From Bombardia bombarda (Eukaryota; Ascomycota; Sordariomycetes; Sordariales; Lasiosphaeriaceae): a stretch of 64,000 bases of DNA. How positions within the stretch are numbered: position 1 is the first letter of the stretch; each line of letters begins with the position of its first letter. The stretch lies in assembly GCA_030512295.1 (NCBI GenBank), contig JAULSR010000002.1:6076001-6140000 (forward strand), written 5' to 3'. This document shows positions 54,909-64,000 of this stretch, one piece after another. The notes below the pieces were generated by a model. That model saw only the letters and a list, made by a program, of their open reading frames with translations. It had not been told where the DNA came from and did not search any database. Position numbers and translations under genes: made by a program.

Positions 54909-56390
54909 CTACCTGCTGCTCGAATCACCGCCCAAGGAGCCGTCTTCTTCCACTTCGTAATCTTCCGAGTCAGAATTCGCATCAGAATCACTGAACTCCT
55001 CCTGCAGTTTTCTTTCTGATTCGATATCTTCAATACTCCTACTGGGTATCTCAACCAAAACCCTCGAGTCTTCTTCATCTTCGTCATCGGATATGTCCTT
55101 GACATCATCGGCGAAGACAACCGTCTTCATAGTTGGTGATTTAGTTGGCGGCTCGAAAACGTCTCCACTCCACGGTTTGCACTCCTTGACCAGCTCTCCA
55201 CAGCGGAGACAGGCCCATCCCTCACCTTCCTCACGCTCTATCCTTGTAGCAAGGCAAACAAAGCAGTAGACGCATCCACACGGTATAGTCTCGTAGGGGT
55301 TTGTGATATCTGTTTGCGCCGACCCGACAACTCCACTCGAGGCGGCGGCGGCAGCGAGGACATCATTCTCGGTCGTAGCCGAGTTCTGGTCCTGGTAGCA
55401 AATTGCGCATGTCCGCTCCGGCAAGAATGCGAACTCGCCCTTCTTCTCCTCTCTAGCGGTCTCGGCGCCGTCGGTGCTCATGATTTGTTTTGTCTTTCTC
55501 CACGTCCGCGAAAGCCAGCGCCTCCATCGGTTGATTCCGACCAGGGGTAGCACGAAGAGGAGGAACTCGGTGAAGGCATGCCACACGAGCTGCCGGTTGA
55601 GGTACTCGAACGACACCTCTCGGCTGACCTGGCTTGTCGGGGGCGCAAGGCGCATCCGCAGGATCCTGTCCAGAAGGGTGCGATACCGCCCGTGTAAGAG
55701 GAAGACGAGGAACGAGAGGAAACCGGCCGCGGCGTGGGCCGTCGAAATGGTGGAGCTGAGCCGCGACAGGCGCTGCACCCTAGGGCTAGGCAGATCATAA
55801 CCGTCATCTTGGTCGAGCAGCCAGTTCTCCCACTTTGTCCACGCATATCTGCCGCCAACCGTGACCAGTCCATACAGTGACTTTTGCCACCTGCTCGGGC
55901 CAGTCAGAACGGGCCCGTCGCGTCTCACATCGGTGTATTTTAGATTTTGCAGGGCGGCGCCGTAGGTGGCGTCGTGGTCCCAGATGGTCAGCTTGAAGAG
56001 CACGGCGCGCAGGGCGAGCGATATCTCGGCGTCCCATTCGTCTTTGATGGAGGTGTTGGGGCCCCCGTGGCCGCCGACGTAGCGCAGAGCGTCGCCGACC
56101 TGGTTGCGCAGCAGCTCGACCAGCTCCTCGTCCAGTAGCTCGGCGTCAACCTGGCCGACGCGAAAGGCGGGACGGGTGCCCTCGCGGCTGTTGAGGGTGT
56201 CCCAGAGCGAGAGGGCGCCGGTGCCAATGCTGCGCAGCAGAGGGGACTGGGTGGCGGCGATGCGGGCGCGCAGCTGGGACTCGGACTGCTGGGCAGCGAC
56301 GCGCGCAGCAACCTCGGCCTCGCGCGCTTGGCGGCGGGCGGCTAGCCGCTGCTGCGCTTGCGCGAACGAGTCGGCATCGCGGCGGCTCAT
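54909..56390 (-). CDS. pex2: Peroxisomal RING E3 ligase Pex2, 493 aa
   Basis: I start it at the ATG at 56390 (MSRRDADSFAQAQQRLAARR). The frame stays open 426 bases further, but that part passes through a GTC trinucleotide run (poly-Asp) and has no conserved look. Residues about 80-300 are the Pex2/Pex12 membrane region (RVGQVDAELLDEELVELLRN, TAHAAAGFLSFLVFLLHGRY, VWHAFTEFLLFVLPLVGINR). Residues 328-397 form the RING finger (CAIC, CGCVYCFVCL, CLRC). The C-terminus is acidic with Ser/Asp repeats. With Pex10 and Pex12 it ubiquitinates the import receptor Pex5 at the peroxisome membrane. In Podospora the orthologue (car1) is needed for karyogamy. Confidence 0.92.
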   Translation of the reverse strand: MSRRDADSFAQAQQRLAARRQAREAEVAARVAAQQSESQLRARIAATQSPLLRSIGTGALSLWDTLNSREGTRPAFRVGQVDAELLDEELVELLRNQVGDALRYVGGHGGPNTSIKDEWDAEISLALRAVLFKLTIWDHDATYGAALQNLKYTDVRRDGPVLTGPSRWQKSLYGLVTVGGRYAWTKWENWLLDQDDGYDLPSPRVQRLSRLSSTISTAHAAAGFLSFLVFLLHGRYRTLLDRILRMRLAPPTSQVSREVSFEYLNRQLVWHAFTEFLLFVLPLVGINRWRRWLSRTWRKTKQIMSTDGAETAREEKKGEFAFLPERTCAICYQDQNSATTENDVLAAAAASSGVVGSAQTDITNPYETIPCGCVYCFVCLATRIEREEGEGWACLRCGELVKECKPWSGDVFEPPTKSPTMKTVVFADDVKDISDDEDEEDSRVLVEIPSRSIEDIESERKLQEEFSDSDANSDSEDYEVEEDGSLGGDSSSR

Positions 56391-56391
56391 G

Positions 56392-56428
<37 letters not shown>

Positions 56429-57122
56429 TAGAGGTTGTCGCGGTTGTTGATTTAATATGTCGCGTTCGCTGAAAAGCATCGTCGTCTACATCGGGGTCGT
56501 CACATATTCCACAATCTAATTTCTGATGGGGGTGCCTCAAGGTGGTGGTGATGAGTGCCGAGGAATTGGGGCTGCACACTAAAATGACGAAGGAGCCATC
56601 AGCCGATGCCGAGGTACGTATTGTGTAGGTTGGTTTAAAGCCTGACGTCGCGGGCCAGGTGCTAGTGCTTAGATCCCGTCCTTGTCCACTCCATTTCATT
56701 TCATCTCCACCCCGTCTGCCTCCATTCCTTCTTCGACTTACATCCCAACTGAGACCCAAGAATTCACTTTTCAGACACCACCAATAAATCCCAATAAATC
56801 CATAGATATCATCCAATGATACTGGAATTTTTTTTATGTACTGGTTGTACTATTAATCGCAACTCCGCCCTCTTAGGCCAAGCGTGTCATCAGCACATTG
56901 GGACGTTGTGGCGTTCTCTTTCTTTAAGTCGCTAGTAAGGTTCGGCTTCTGCAAGCAGAGCAACAATGACGAAATGGGCCTCCCGGACATCCGGGTCCCG
57001 GAGTTGTCGGAGCGGTAGATATTATTTATTGACGAGTGTCATCAGTATCCTCCCTCTCTCTCCAGTTATGATGAACACCAAGGCCATCAAGTGACGAGGC
57101 CGATTTCAACGGACCGTTCAGA
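56391..57122. promoter_or_regulatory. Divergent promoter, pex2 / dehydrogenase-propeller gene
   Basis: 732 bp between outward-facing starts. Apart from the GTC run nothing specific is seen. Both products can be linked to fatty-acid/peroxisome metabolism, so co-regulation is conceivable, but no oleate-type element stands out. Confidence 0.45.
56393..56428. repeat. GTC trinucleotide run upstream of pex2
   Basis: Twelve GTC units directly upstream of the chosen Pex2 start. If translated from an upstream start it would add a poly-Asp stretch. It is more likely in the 5' untranslated region. Confidence 0.85.
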
Positions 57123-59023
57123 ATGATCCCCTGGACGCTCCCCTCGACTGTTGGGAGATCTGTCGGCATTCTCGGGGCGGGCGTTCTGGGACGGCGCATC
57201 GGTGCCTGCTGGGCATCCGCCGGCTACAAGGTTCACATTCGCGACATAGACGGCCAGCAGACGGCTGGGGCCCTTGAATACATCAAGAACGAACTGTGGA
57301 GGTACAAGCCCACCATCAACCCCCGTGCTGTTGACGTACACGGTTTTAAAGACTCAAAGTCTGCTTTTGAGGACTCATGGCTGGTCATAGAATGTGTTCC
57401 CGAAAAGATACACTTCAAGGCTGATGCCTTTGCCGAACTGCAAAGGGTCACGAGCCCTGATGCTATTCTGGCATCAAACTCTTCATCTTACAAGTCACGC
57501 GAGATGACCACAAAGGTCTCCCCCGAAACGGCGCGACGCATGCTGAACACGCATTACATCGTCCCGCCCGCCATCCGAAGCGTCGAGCTCATGACCAGTG
57601 GATCAACTTATGACGAGATATTTCCTTTCCTCCAGGAGCATTTCTGTGCATCTGGTATGGTGCCCGTCATTTGTCACAGGGAATCGACTGGTTTCATCAT
57701 AAACCGTGTTTGGGCAGCCATCAAGCGAGAATGTTTAATGGTACTAAACGAAGGCGTTGCATCGCCCGAAGAACTCGACTCCGTCTGGACTGAGATGTTC
57801 ATCAAGGGCAAGACTCCCCCATGTGCATTGATGGACTCAGTTGGGCTGGATACCGTGTCCATGATTGAGCAGCACTACATCGATGAGCGCGGCCTCCATG
57901 ATCGAGGCGTCTTACCCTACCTTCAGAGGTATATTGACGAGGGGAAACTGGGGGCAAAGAGCGGCAAAGGTGGTCTATACCCGCCTGGGCATACCACAAA
58001 AACTGCCAGCGAAAAGCAAGACACCCACGACAATCTGCATGCTCCAGCTTTGTACTTCTTGGATCTTGGGCTCTCTAACGATCCGTATCAGGTCCTTACC
58101 AAAGGCCGCATCCTTATGGGAAGTGCAGATGGGAGATCACCCCTGCGGACCATTGTGGACCATCAGCCTATGCCTGACGGTATCGCTCTCTGCCCCTCAG
58201 CCGGCAAGATCTTTTGGACAAATATGGGAGTCCCCAGCGAGAACGACGGCAGTCTCATGTCATGCAATCTGGACGGAAGCGACATAAAAGTCATTATTCC
58301 ACCCGGCGTCATTCATACCCCAAAGCAAATCGCCGTCGACCAGGACTGTGAGAGGCTATATTTCTCAGACCGCGAAGGCATGCGGGTTTTCAGATGCAAC
58401 GTAGACGGCTCGAACCTGGAGACGCTGATTCAAAGCGGAGATTGGACCAAGGGGATCAAAGACCAGACCCTTTGGTGTGTCGGAATCACAGTGGCGCCTC
58501 GCGAGGGCAAATTCTACTGGACTCAAAAAGGACCGTCGAAAGGCTGCCAGGGAAGGATTTTCCGGGCCTCGATCAACATGCCACCAGGGCAGACTGCTTC
58601 GACGAGGACAGATATCGAGTGTCTGTTCTCTGACTTGCCAGAGCCGATAGACTTGGAGATGGACGAAGACGGACGGGCCCTGTACTGGTCCGACCGCGGA
58701 GAGCTTCCAAAAGGCAACAGCCTAAATCGAGCAGAGCTCAACTCGGATGGCTCGTATGGAAATCACCGGATCCTTGCCCGGAACCTACACGAGGCCATTG
58801 GGCTGGCGATTGACAAGACCAGTCGCCATATTTATGCTACGGACCTGTATGTTTGAACCCCCAAGACATGTCCTTGGTGTGCTCGTGTTAATTGTGATAA
58901 TGGCTGACTTATGTATACTCTAGCGGTGGATCCGTTTACCGGTTCAACATGGATGGTGGTGATAGGAAGAGGTTTTATGAAGACCAGGGGTCGTTCAGCG
59001 GAATTGCCTTGTGCCACGCTTGA
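57123..59023 (+). CDS. 3-hydroxyacyl-CoA dehydrogenase fused to YWTD beta-propeller, 607 aa
   Basis: Exons 57123-58846 and 58924-59023 (intron 77 nt, donor CT|GTATGT, acceptor CTCTAG). Residues 13-200 are a Rossmann NAD domain (GAGVLG at 18-23; LVIECVPEK; NTHYIVPP with H144 and E155 at the catalytic positions; GFIINRV). Residues about 200-290 are the helical C-terminal domain, ending KLGAKSGKGGLYPPG. From about residue 325 a different fold begins, with repeated YWTD-like strands (KIFWTNMG, RLYFSDREG, KFYWTQKG, ALYWSDRGE, HIYATDL) as in LDL-receptor class B or SMP-30-type propellers. No signal peptide or peroxisomal tail is seen, so the protein is probably cytosolic. The first half likely oxidises a 3-hydroxy acid or acyl-CoA; the propeller's job is unknown. 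Confidence 0.85.
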
Positions 59024-59748
59024 TTACCTAGACTTCAATGTTGACCAGCATTTAGCAGGCGGAGATGAACAATCAGTGAAGAAGAGGAGTCAAACAGTTA
59101 CATCCTTTTATAGCACCAAAGGCCACAAGAATGTAGACCATATCTCACCAAGATATGCATAAAAATACCTAGACCATAAGCCACCATTCCCAGCATCCGA
59201 TTTCCTTCTGCCAATAATAATCAGATTGTCCTATTATCATCTCGGATTGCGGATACCTGGATGCGACTAATATAAATCCAAGAGCGACTTGGTATTATAC
59301 ATAAGGTAGATCACTTCCTTTATTTTATTCATGTCGGCCAACATATCGAATTTCTGTTCAAATATCATGTGGGATAGAAATTCAGAGGAATAGGGGACCT
59401 GTACTTGGGCGGGTCCCCGGCTTTTGACAGCCGCCCCCTCATCATCCCCATTGACAGGGGCTTAAGCATTTGGTCCCTGCTCCACAGTGCAACCTAACGA
59501 CCGCCCTGCTGCCCCGCCATACATACCTAGGTATCGTATCCCGTCCAAATCTTGCCGTTATCAACCCCACTTACCTCCCGTCTCCAGCTTGCCTGAGAGC
59601 TTCCAGTTGTCTGGGCTACAGCGCATCCAGGGTCCTAGAGCTTCTGAATATTATTTCCCCAAATCACAAAATCACACACAAAGACGACTTCTGCGCAATC
59701 TTGCGGGCAGGATTGTCTACGACCGCAGATACCCCAGATACGCAGAGT
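59024..59748. other. Intergenic
   Basis: 725 bp between the dehydrogenase stop and the Kap120 start. The frame upstream of the Kap120 ATG stays open to 59470, but I see no conserved content. The Kap120 promoter lies here. Confidence 0.5.
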
Positions 59749-62700
59749 ATGAGCTTTGCAATCGAGGTAGCGGGCGAGGCAGCGCCTCTGAGCCTGTTCG
59801 AGCTGGGCAAGGCGCTGGAGGCGGCCGCCACTTCGAACAATCACGCCCAGAGACAGTCGGCAGGACAGCAGCTCCAGTCGTGGGAAACCCATCCTGATTA
59901 TTATCCTTCTCTGCAAGTAAGCTACTACTCACCTCTTTCGCCTGAATTTACGACAGTTCATTTTTACTAACCTAACTTGTTATCGGCAGAGCGTGTTCCT
60001 TGACAAGTCGCTTCCCTCCAGCATTCGCTTCCTCGCTATCATCCTCCTCAAGAATGGCATCGACAAGTACTGGCGCCATACGGCCAGGCACGCCGTACCC
60101 CCCGCACAGAGACAGTTGATCCGCTCGAGGCTGCTGCAGGGCTCGGTCGACGAGGAGGACAACGCCTTCTCCCTACACAATGCCTTGGTTATCGCCAAGA
60201 TCGTCCGCATAGACTACCCGAACGACTGGCCCGATGTGCTGCCTACCATCATCAGCGTCACCAGGTCGGCCAAGACGAGCAACCCGGTGCATCTGAGCGG
60301 CGCTCTACAGGTTATGCTCCGTGTCGTCAAGGAGCTCGGAAGTGCCCGGCTCCGCAGGTCCCAGACCGCTCTTCAGGCTGTGACACCCGAGCTCGTGCAG
60401 CTGCTGGGCGAGATCTACACGGAAAAGACCGCCTATTGGCAGGAATTCCTTATGAAGGGCCGCGGAGACGAGGACGATGCCGACTATGCCATGAAGAACA
60501 GCCTCGCTGCCCTCAAGATCTTGCGACGGCTGGTGACCGTTGGCTATGAACAACCACATAAGGATCCTATGGTCCTGGGCTTTTGGTCTCTCTCCCAGTC
60601 ACAATTCGACCAGTTTTTGAATGGCGTCAGCCATAATTCGTGGATCCCGGTCCCCTACCAAGATCTTGTCGGCAAGCACCTCATTCAGTTCACAAAGCTG
60701 CACATCGAGATGTGCGAGATGCGTCCCGCTAGCTTCCCCGCCCTCCCCAACTCTGTTCCCCTTGTCAGGGCCTACTGGAACTTGGTCAGGGAGTTTTCGG
60801 ATGTCTTTGAAAAGTCTGGCGGCATTAGACAGACGTCGGACGAAACGCCCGGAGGAAACGCGAAACACGAGGGCCCTCTGTCGGAAAAGCTTGCCCTGAA
60901 GGGTCTTCTCCTCCTCAGAAGCTGCGTCGCGACCGCCTACCGCCCCGTGCAGACATTCAAGTATAGAAGCCCAGAGACGAAAGACCAGGAGAAGGATGCG
61001 ATACAGATTATCAAGACAGACCTGTTGACAAGGGATCTTTTGCTGGATATTGTTCAAGTTACTATTAGTAGACTGTTCATATTCCGAAAATCGGATCTCG
61101 AGGCCTGGGAGGAGAATCCAGAAGACTGGGAGTCACAAGAGCGCTCCCAGGGGCAAGCCTTCGAATGGGCCGTTCGGCCATGTGCTGAGAGACTACTGGT
61201 GGACCTCCTGACCCATTACAAGGAGCTGGGCCAGCCGCTTCTTACTTACTGCGAGCTCTCAACCAAGATTGAGATGGACATCGTCACAAAGGAGGCTGCG
61301 TACTGTGCCCTAGGCTGTGCAGCGGCTGTCATATACGAAGCATTTGACTTTGATCGCTTCCTAAACACCACCCTCGTTAAGGATGCCCAAATCAAGGAGC
61401 CAATGGCCAAGCTACTTCGCCGTCGGATACCCATTTTAATAGGCCAGTGGATTTCCATAAAGGTGCCAGGGTCCAGCAGGCCGATTGTATATGAAATCGT
61501 GCGGCATCTGCTGAACCCTGATGATGAATACAACGACGAGGTTGTTCGAATCACGACGGCGAGAGAACTAAAAGCTATAGCTGAAGATTTCGAGTTTGTC
61601 GGAGAGGACTTTCTCCCATTCGCAGCTGACATCTTCAACCGCTTGATTAACCTGCTCAATGAGGTGGAGTCGGATGACACAAAGTTGACCATCTTGGAAA
61701 CTATCCGGACTCTTGTGTCACAGATGGGGACTCAGATCACGCCGTTTGGAGATGCCATCATGACCACACTCCCCAAGCTTTGGGACTCATCCCAGACTGA
61801 AGAATACATGACTAAACAGTCGGTGCTCTCTATCATGGCGGCCTTGGTCGAATCGATGCGGACCGACTCTCGGCGATATCAAGGCGCCATTATCCCACTA
61901 CTTCGGGAAGCCATGATTCCCGAGTCGGCGCTGCATCTACACCTCATAGAGGAGTCTGTATATCTGTGGAAAGCAATACTAGTACAAAGCATTCCCCCTG
62001 TGGACCCCAACCTTGTAGAGATGGTGGAAATGGCCCTTCCCCTTCTGGAATATGACTCCGAGGTCGCTCACCAGTGTCTGGAGATCGTAAAGGCCTACAT
62101 CACCCTGGCACCAAGAGAAATATTGAGCGACGGCCTGCGACGCCTGACCCTCACAGCGCTGGCTAAGACGCTCGACTCAAGGAGCCGAGAGCAATCCAGG
62201 CTCGGCGCAAAGTCGATCGAGTCACTGCTGTGCGCAGCCGAGGAAATCGGCGGCGTGGAGGGCATCTCAGTCGTGGTCCAGGACATGCTCGAGATCAGCC
62301 TGCTGAGGACCATCCTGGAGGGCCTGCACAGCGCCTGGGAGGCCACCCAGACCACGGGGCCCAACCGCAAGGCCAGCAAGATCAACACGGTCAAGGAGAC
62401 GGACTACTTTGCGCTCCTGGCGCGCATCGCCCTCGCCGACCCGTCCGTCTTCGCCACCATGCTCGCAGGCTTCGGCATCGAGACGGTCTGGCCCTGGCTC
62501 AGCACGCAGTGGTTCTCCAACTTTGACAGCATGGCCGACATTGAGCGCCAGAAGCTGTCGTGTCTGGCCCTGACGCGCCTCTGCGAGCTGCCCAACCCCA
62601 TGCAGGACCTCGTGCTCTCCCGCCTGCAGGACCTGTTGTCCATGTGGACCAGCGTCGTCACGGAGCTGGCGTCTGACGAGCCCGATAGCGTGCCGGGCCA

Positions 62701-62953
62701 CGACTCGCTCGTGTGGAGACCCTATGAGGGCACCGAGTGGGAAACGCCCGTTGACGTGCGGGAGCGCGAGCTGTCCTTGAAGGATCCGGTGCACACCGTC
62801 ACGACGTACGAGTTTGTCAAGCTGAGGCTGCAGGACCTGGTGCAGAGGGTGGGCGGCGAGGAGGCGTTTGGGCAGACGTGGGCGTCGAATGTGGACAAGG
62901 AGGTGCTGGAGGGGTTTCAGAGGCTGAGCCAGCCGAGGCGGATGGATGGTTGA
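59749..62953 (+). CDS. KAP120: Karyopherin/importin-beta Kap120 (importin-11 type), 1043 aa
   Basis: Exons 59749-59916 and 59990-62953, intron 73 nt. I start at MSFAIEVAGEAAPLSLFELG. The N-terminal importin-beta domain is plain: QRQSAGQQLQSWETHPDYYP, SVFLDKSLPSSIRFLAIILL, KNGIDKYWR, then ALVIAKIVRIDYPNDWPDVL. The rest is helical HEAT-repeat sequence with no membrane segment (for example FEWAVRPCAERLLVDLLTHY and LTRLCELPNPMQDLVLSRLQ). Its length fits Kap120 (about 1030 residues), which carries cargo such as ribosome-assembly factors through nuclear pores in a Ran-GTP cycle. The frame is clean over nearly 3 kb, which shows the sequence is generally good outside G/C homopolymers. Confidence 0.92.
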
Positions 62954-63894
62954 AATGTTGATGAGTGGAGCATGGATATCTTTGATCGATGCTCGTGATA
63001 TAGCTGCAGCCATCTTTCTCCTGGAATGATTTAGGATGATTTAGGATCTAGACCTATGTAGCTAGGCATTACAGAGATCGAGCAGGGGGGAAGGAGTAAG
63101 CGTGAGGGAATCTCAGGTTACGGAGCACGGGGCAAGGAACCGATTATCTGTTTACTTTGTAAGTGCCGTGCGACTAGAGACCGGATAGGGGACAGACAGG
63201 TGACTAAGAACATAAAACTTTAACAGGGGACGCCTTCAGGGGGAAAGGGGTGCCAGGACAACCAGGTCCGATATAGGGGGGTGACCCATCATTGGAGCAA
63301 GATGTATATCTCCCACTCTCTTTTCCTCATATTTCTTGCTTTTTGTGGGAATGGAGATTTGGGCAGGAAACTAAGAGACCTACCTACGTTATCTAACTAT
63401 GCTAAGCTGGCTACTAGGAAATAGATAGGGAATACCGTAGACAGTAGGGCTGAAGTCTGGCATACGACATAAAATGCCTATCGACAGATAGTCCCATTAC
63501 ATAGAGAGAATGGTGGAATCAGCGAAAGCAATCTGTGGGAACACCGACCATGGGAATCTTAGACACTCCAGAGGTGGAAAGGGGGATGTGAACACTTTTG
63601 GCCCCCCTTCTCTTAAATAACTCTACTTTTGAGACTTAGCTTGTCGTAGTAAAAACAATAACACCAAAACAAACAAAGCTGCACTCCTGCCTGCTATCTG
63701 ATCAACTCAGTTCCAATTAACCGCCATTCGTCTCTTCATCTTCCCTTCTTCAAACACCACACACAAAAGGCTATATGATACTGTTTGTAGAAATAAAGGC
63801 TTCCGATAATCTGCTTTGCTCCCATGTCCTCATTTCTTCTGCTTCTTCCACCTTCCTTCGTATAAGATGTCTGGCTGTCTCTCCTACGTAAAAC
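62954..63894. other. Intergenic, convergent 3' flanks
   Basis: No gene is seen. The sequence is ordinary and rich in TAGGGG/ACCTAC words. Confidence 0.5.
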
Positions 63895-64000
63895 TCACTC
63901 CACAAAGAGCGCTTGAATCTTCCTCCCATTCATCGACCACATGTATTTCGACGTAGCAATCCCTCCCTGTTCCGTCCACCTATCTGTTCGTCTTGCGCCT
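63895..64000 (-). CDS. Possible C-terminus of a gene running off the right edge
   Basis: The minus strand is open from the window edge to a TGA at 63897-63895 and reads TEQGGIATSKYMWSMNG followed by RKIQALFVE. The mix of residues is protein-like, and a minus-strand gene would give a convergent pair with Kap120, like other pairs here. Only 34 codons are visible and I do not recognise the family. Confidence 0.4.
   Translation of the reverse strand, partial: GARRTDRWTEQGGIATSKYMWSMNGRKIQALFVE

Noticed and set aside
54909..56816. Extended 635-residue Pex2 starting at 56816
   Set aside because: The extra N-terminus runs through a GTC repeat and has no conserved look; the ATG at 56390 starts the recognisable protein.

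Overview
The window is nuclear DNA of a filamentous ascomycete (Pezizomycotina). I would guess Sordariomycetes, possibly Hypocreales, but that is inference from gene content alone. The signs are many short introns (about 50-80 nt) with GT..AG ends and CTAAC/CTGAC-type branch sites, a NoxA-type NADPH oxidase, a class I myosin with SH3 and acidic tail, a fungal CAP10 glycosyltransferase, Pex2, Pfa4 and Kap120, and AT-rich islands of the kind left by repeat-induced point mutation (RIP).

The left 17 kb is an accessory-looking block. It holds a small proline-rich hypothetical gene, a 15-bp minisatellite, a frameshifted coiled-coil gene relic, one intact SUR7/PalI-like four-TM gene, a beheaded conserved gene with an in-frame stop, and a nonsense-interrupted PD-(D/E)XK-like (DUF7924-type) gene. 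A shattered sirtuin gene and an intact paralogue of the PD-(D/E)XK-like gene follow. AT islands near 0.6, 6.7 and 16.5 kb punctuate the block.

From 16 to 27 kb genes are sparse: an F-box-like zinc-cysteine protein, a 5.5-kb gene-free stretch, and a tRNA-Val(AAC). From 27 to 47 kb genes are dense and alternate in strand: a DUF3176 membrane protein with one stop codon, a secreted agmatinase-family ureohydrolase, a ZZ-finger/EF-hand protein, an MBL-fold hydrolase, a CAP10 glycosyltransferase, the palmitoyltransferase Pfa4 and myosin I. After a 4-kb gene-free stretch come NoxA, Pex2, a 3-hydroxyacyl-CoA dehydrogenase/YWTD-propeller fusion, Kap120, and probably the C-terminus of one more gene at the right edge.

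No operon-like pathway is evident. Neighbours share divergent promoters (DUF3176/agmatinase, ZZ-EF/MBL, CAP10/Pfa4, Pex2/dehydrogenase). Three apparent 1-nt deletions, all in G/C homopolymers and all in otherwise well-conserved genes (two in myosin I, one in CAP10), look like assembly undercalls. The stop codons in the accessory genes are substitutions compatible with C-to-T mutation and are more likely real decay.
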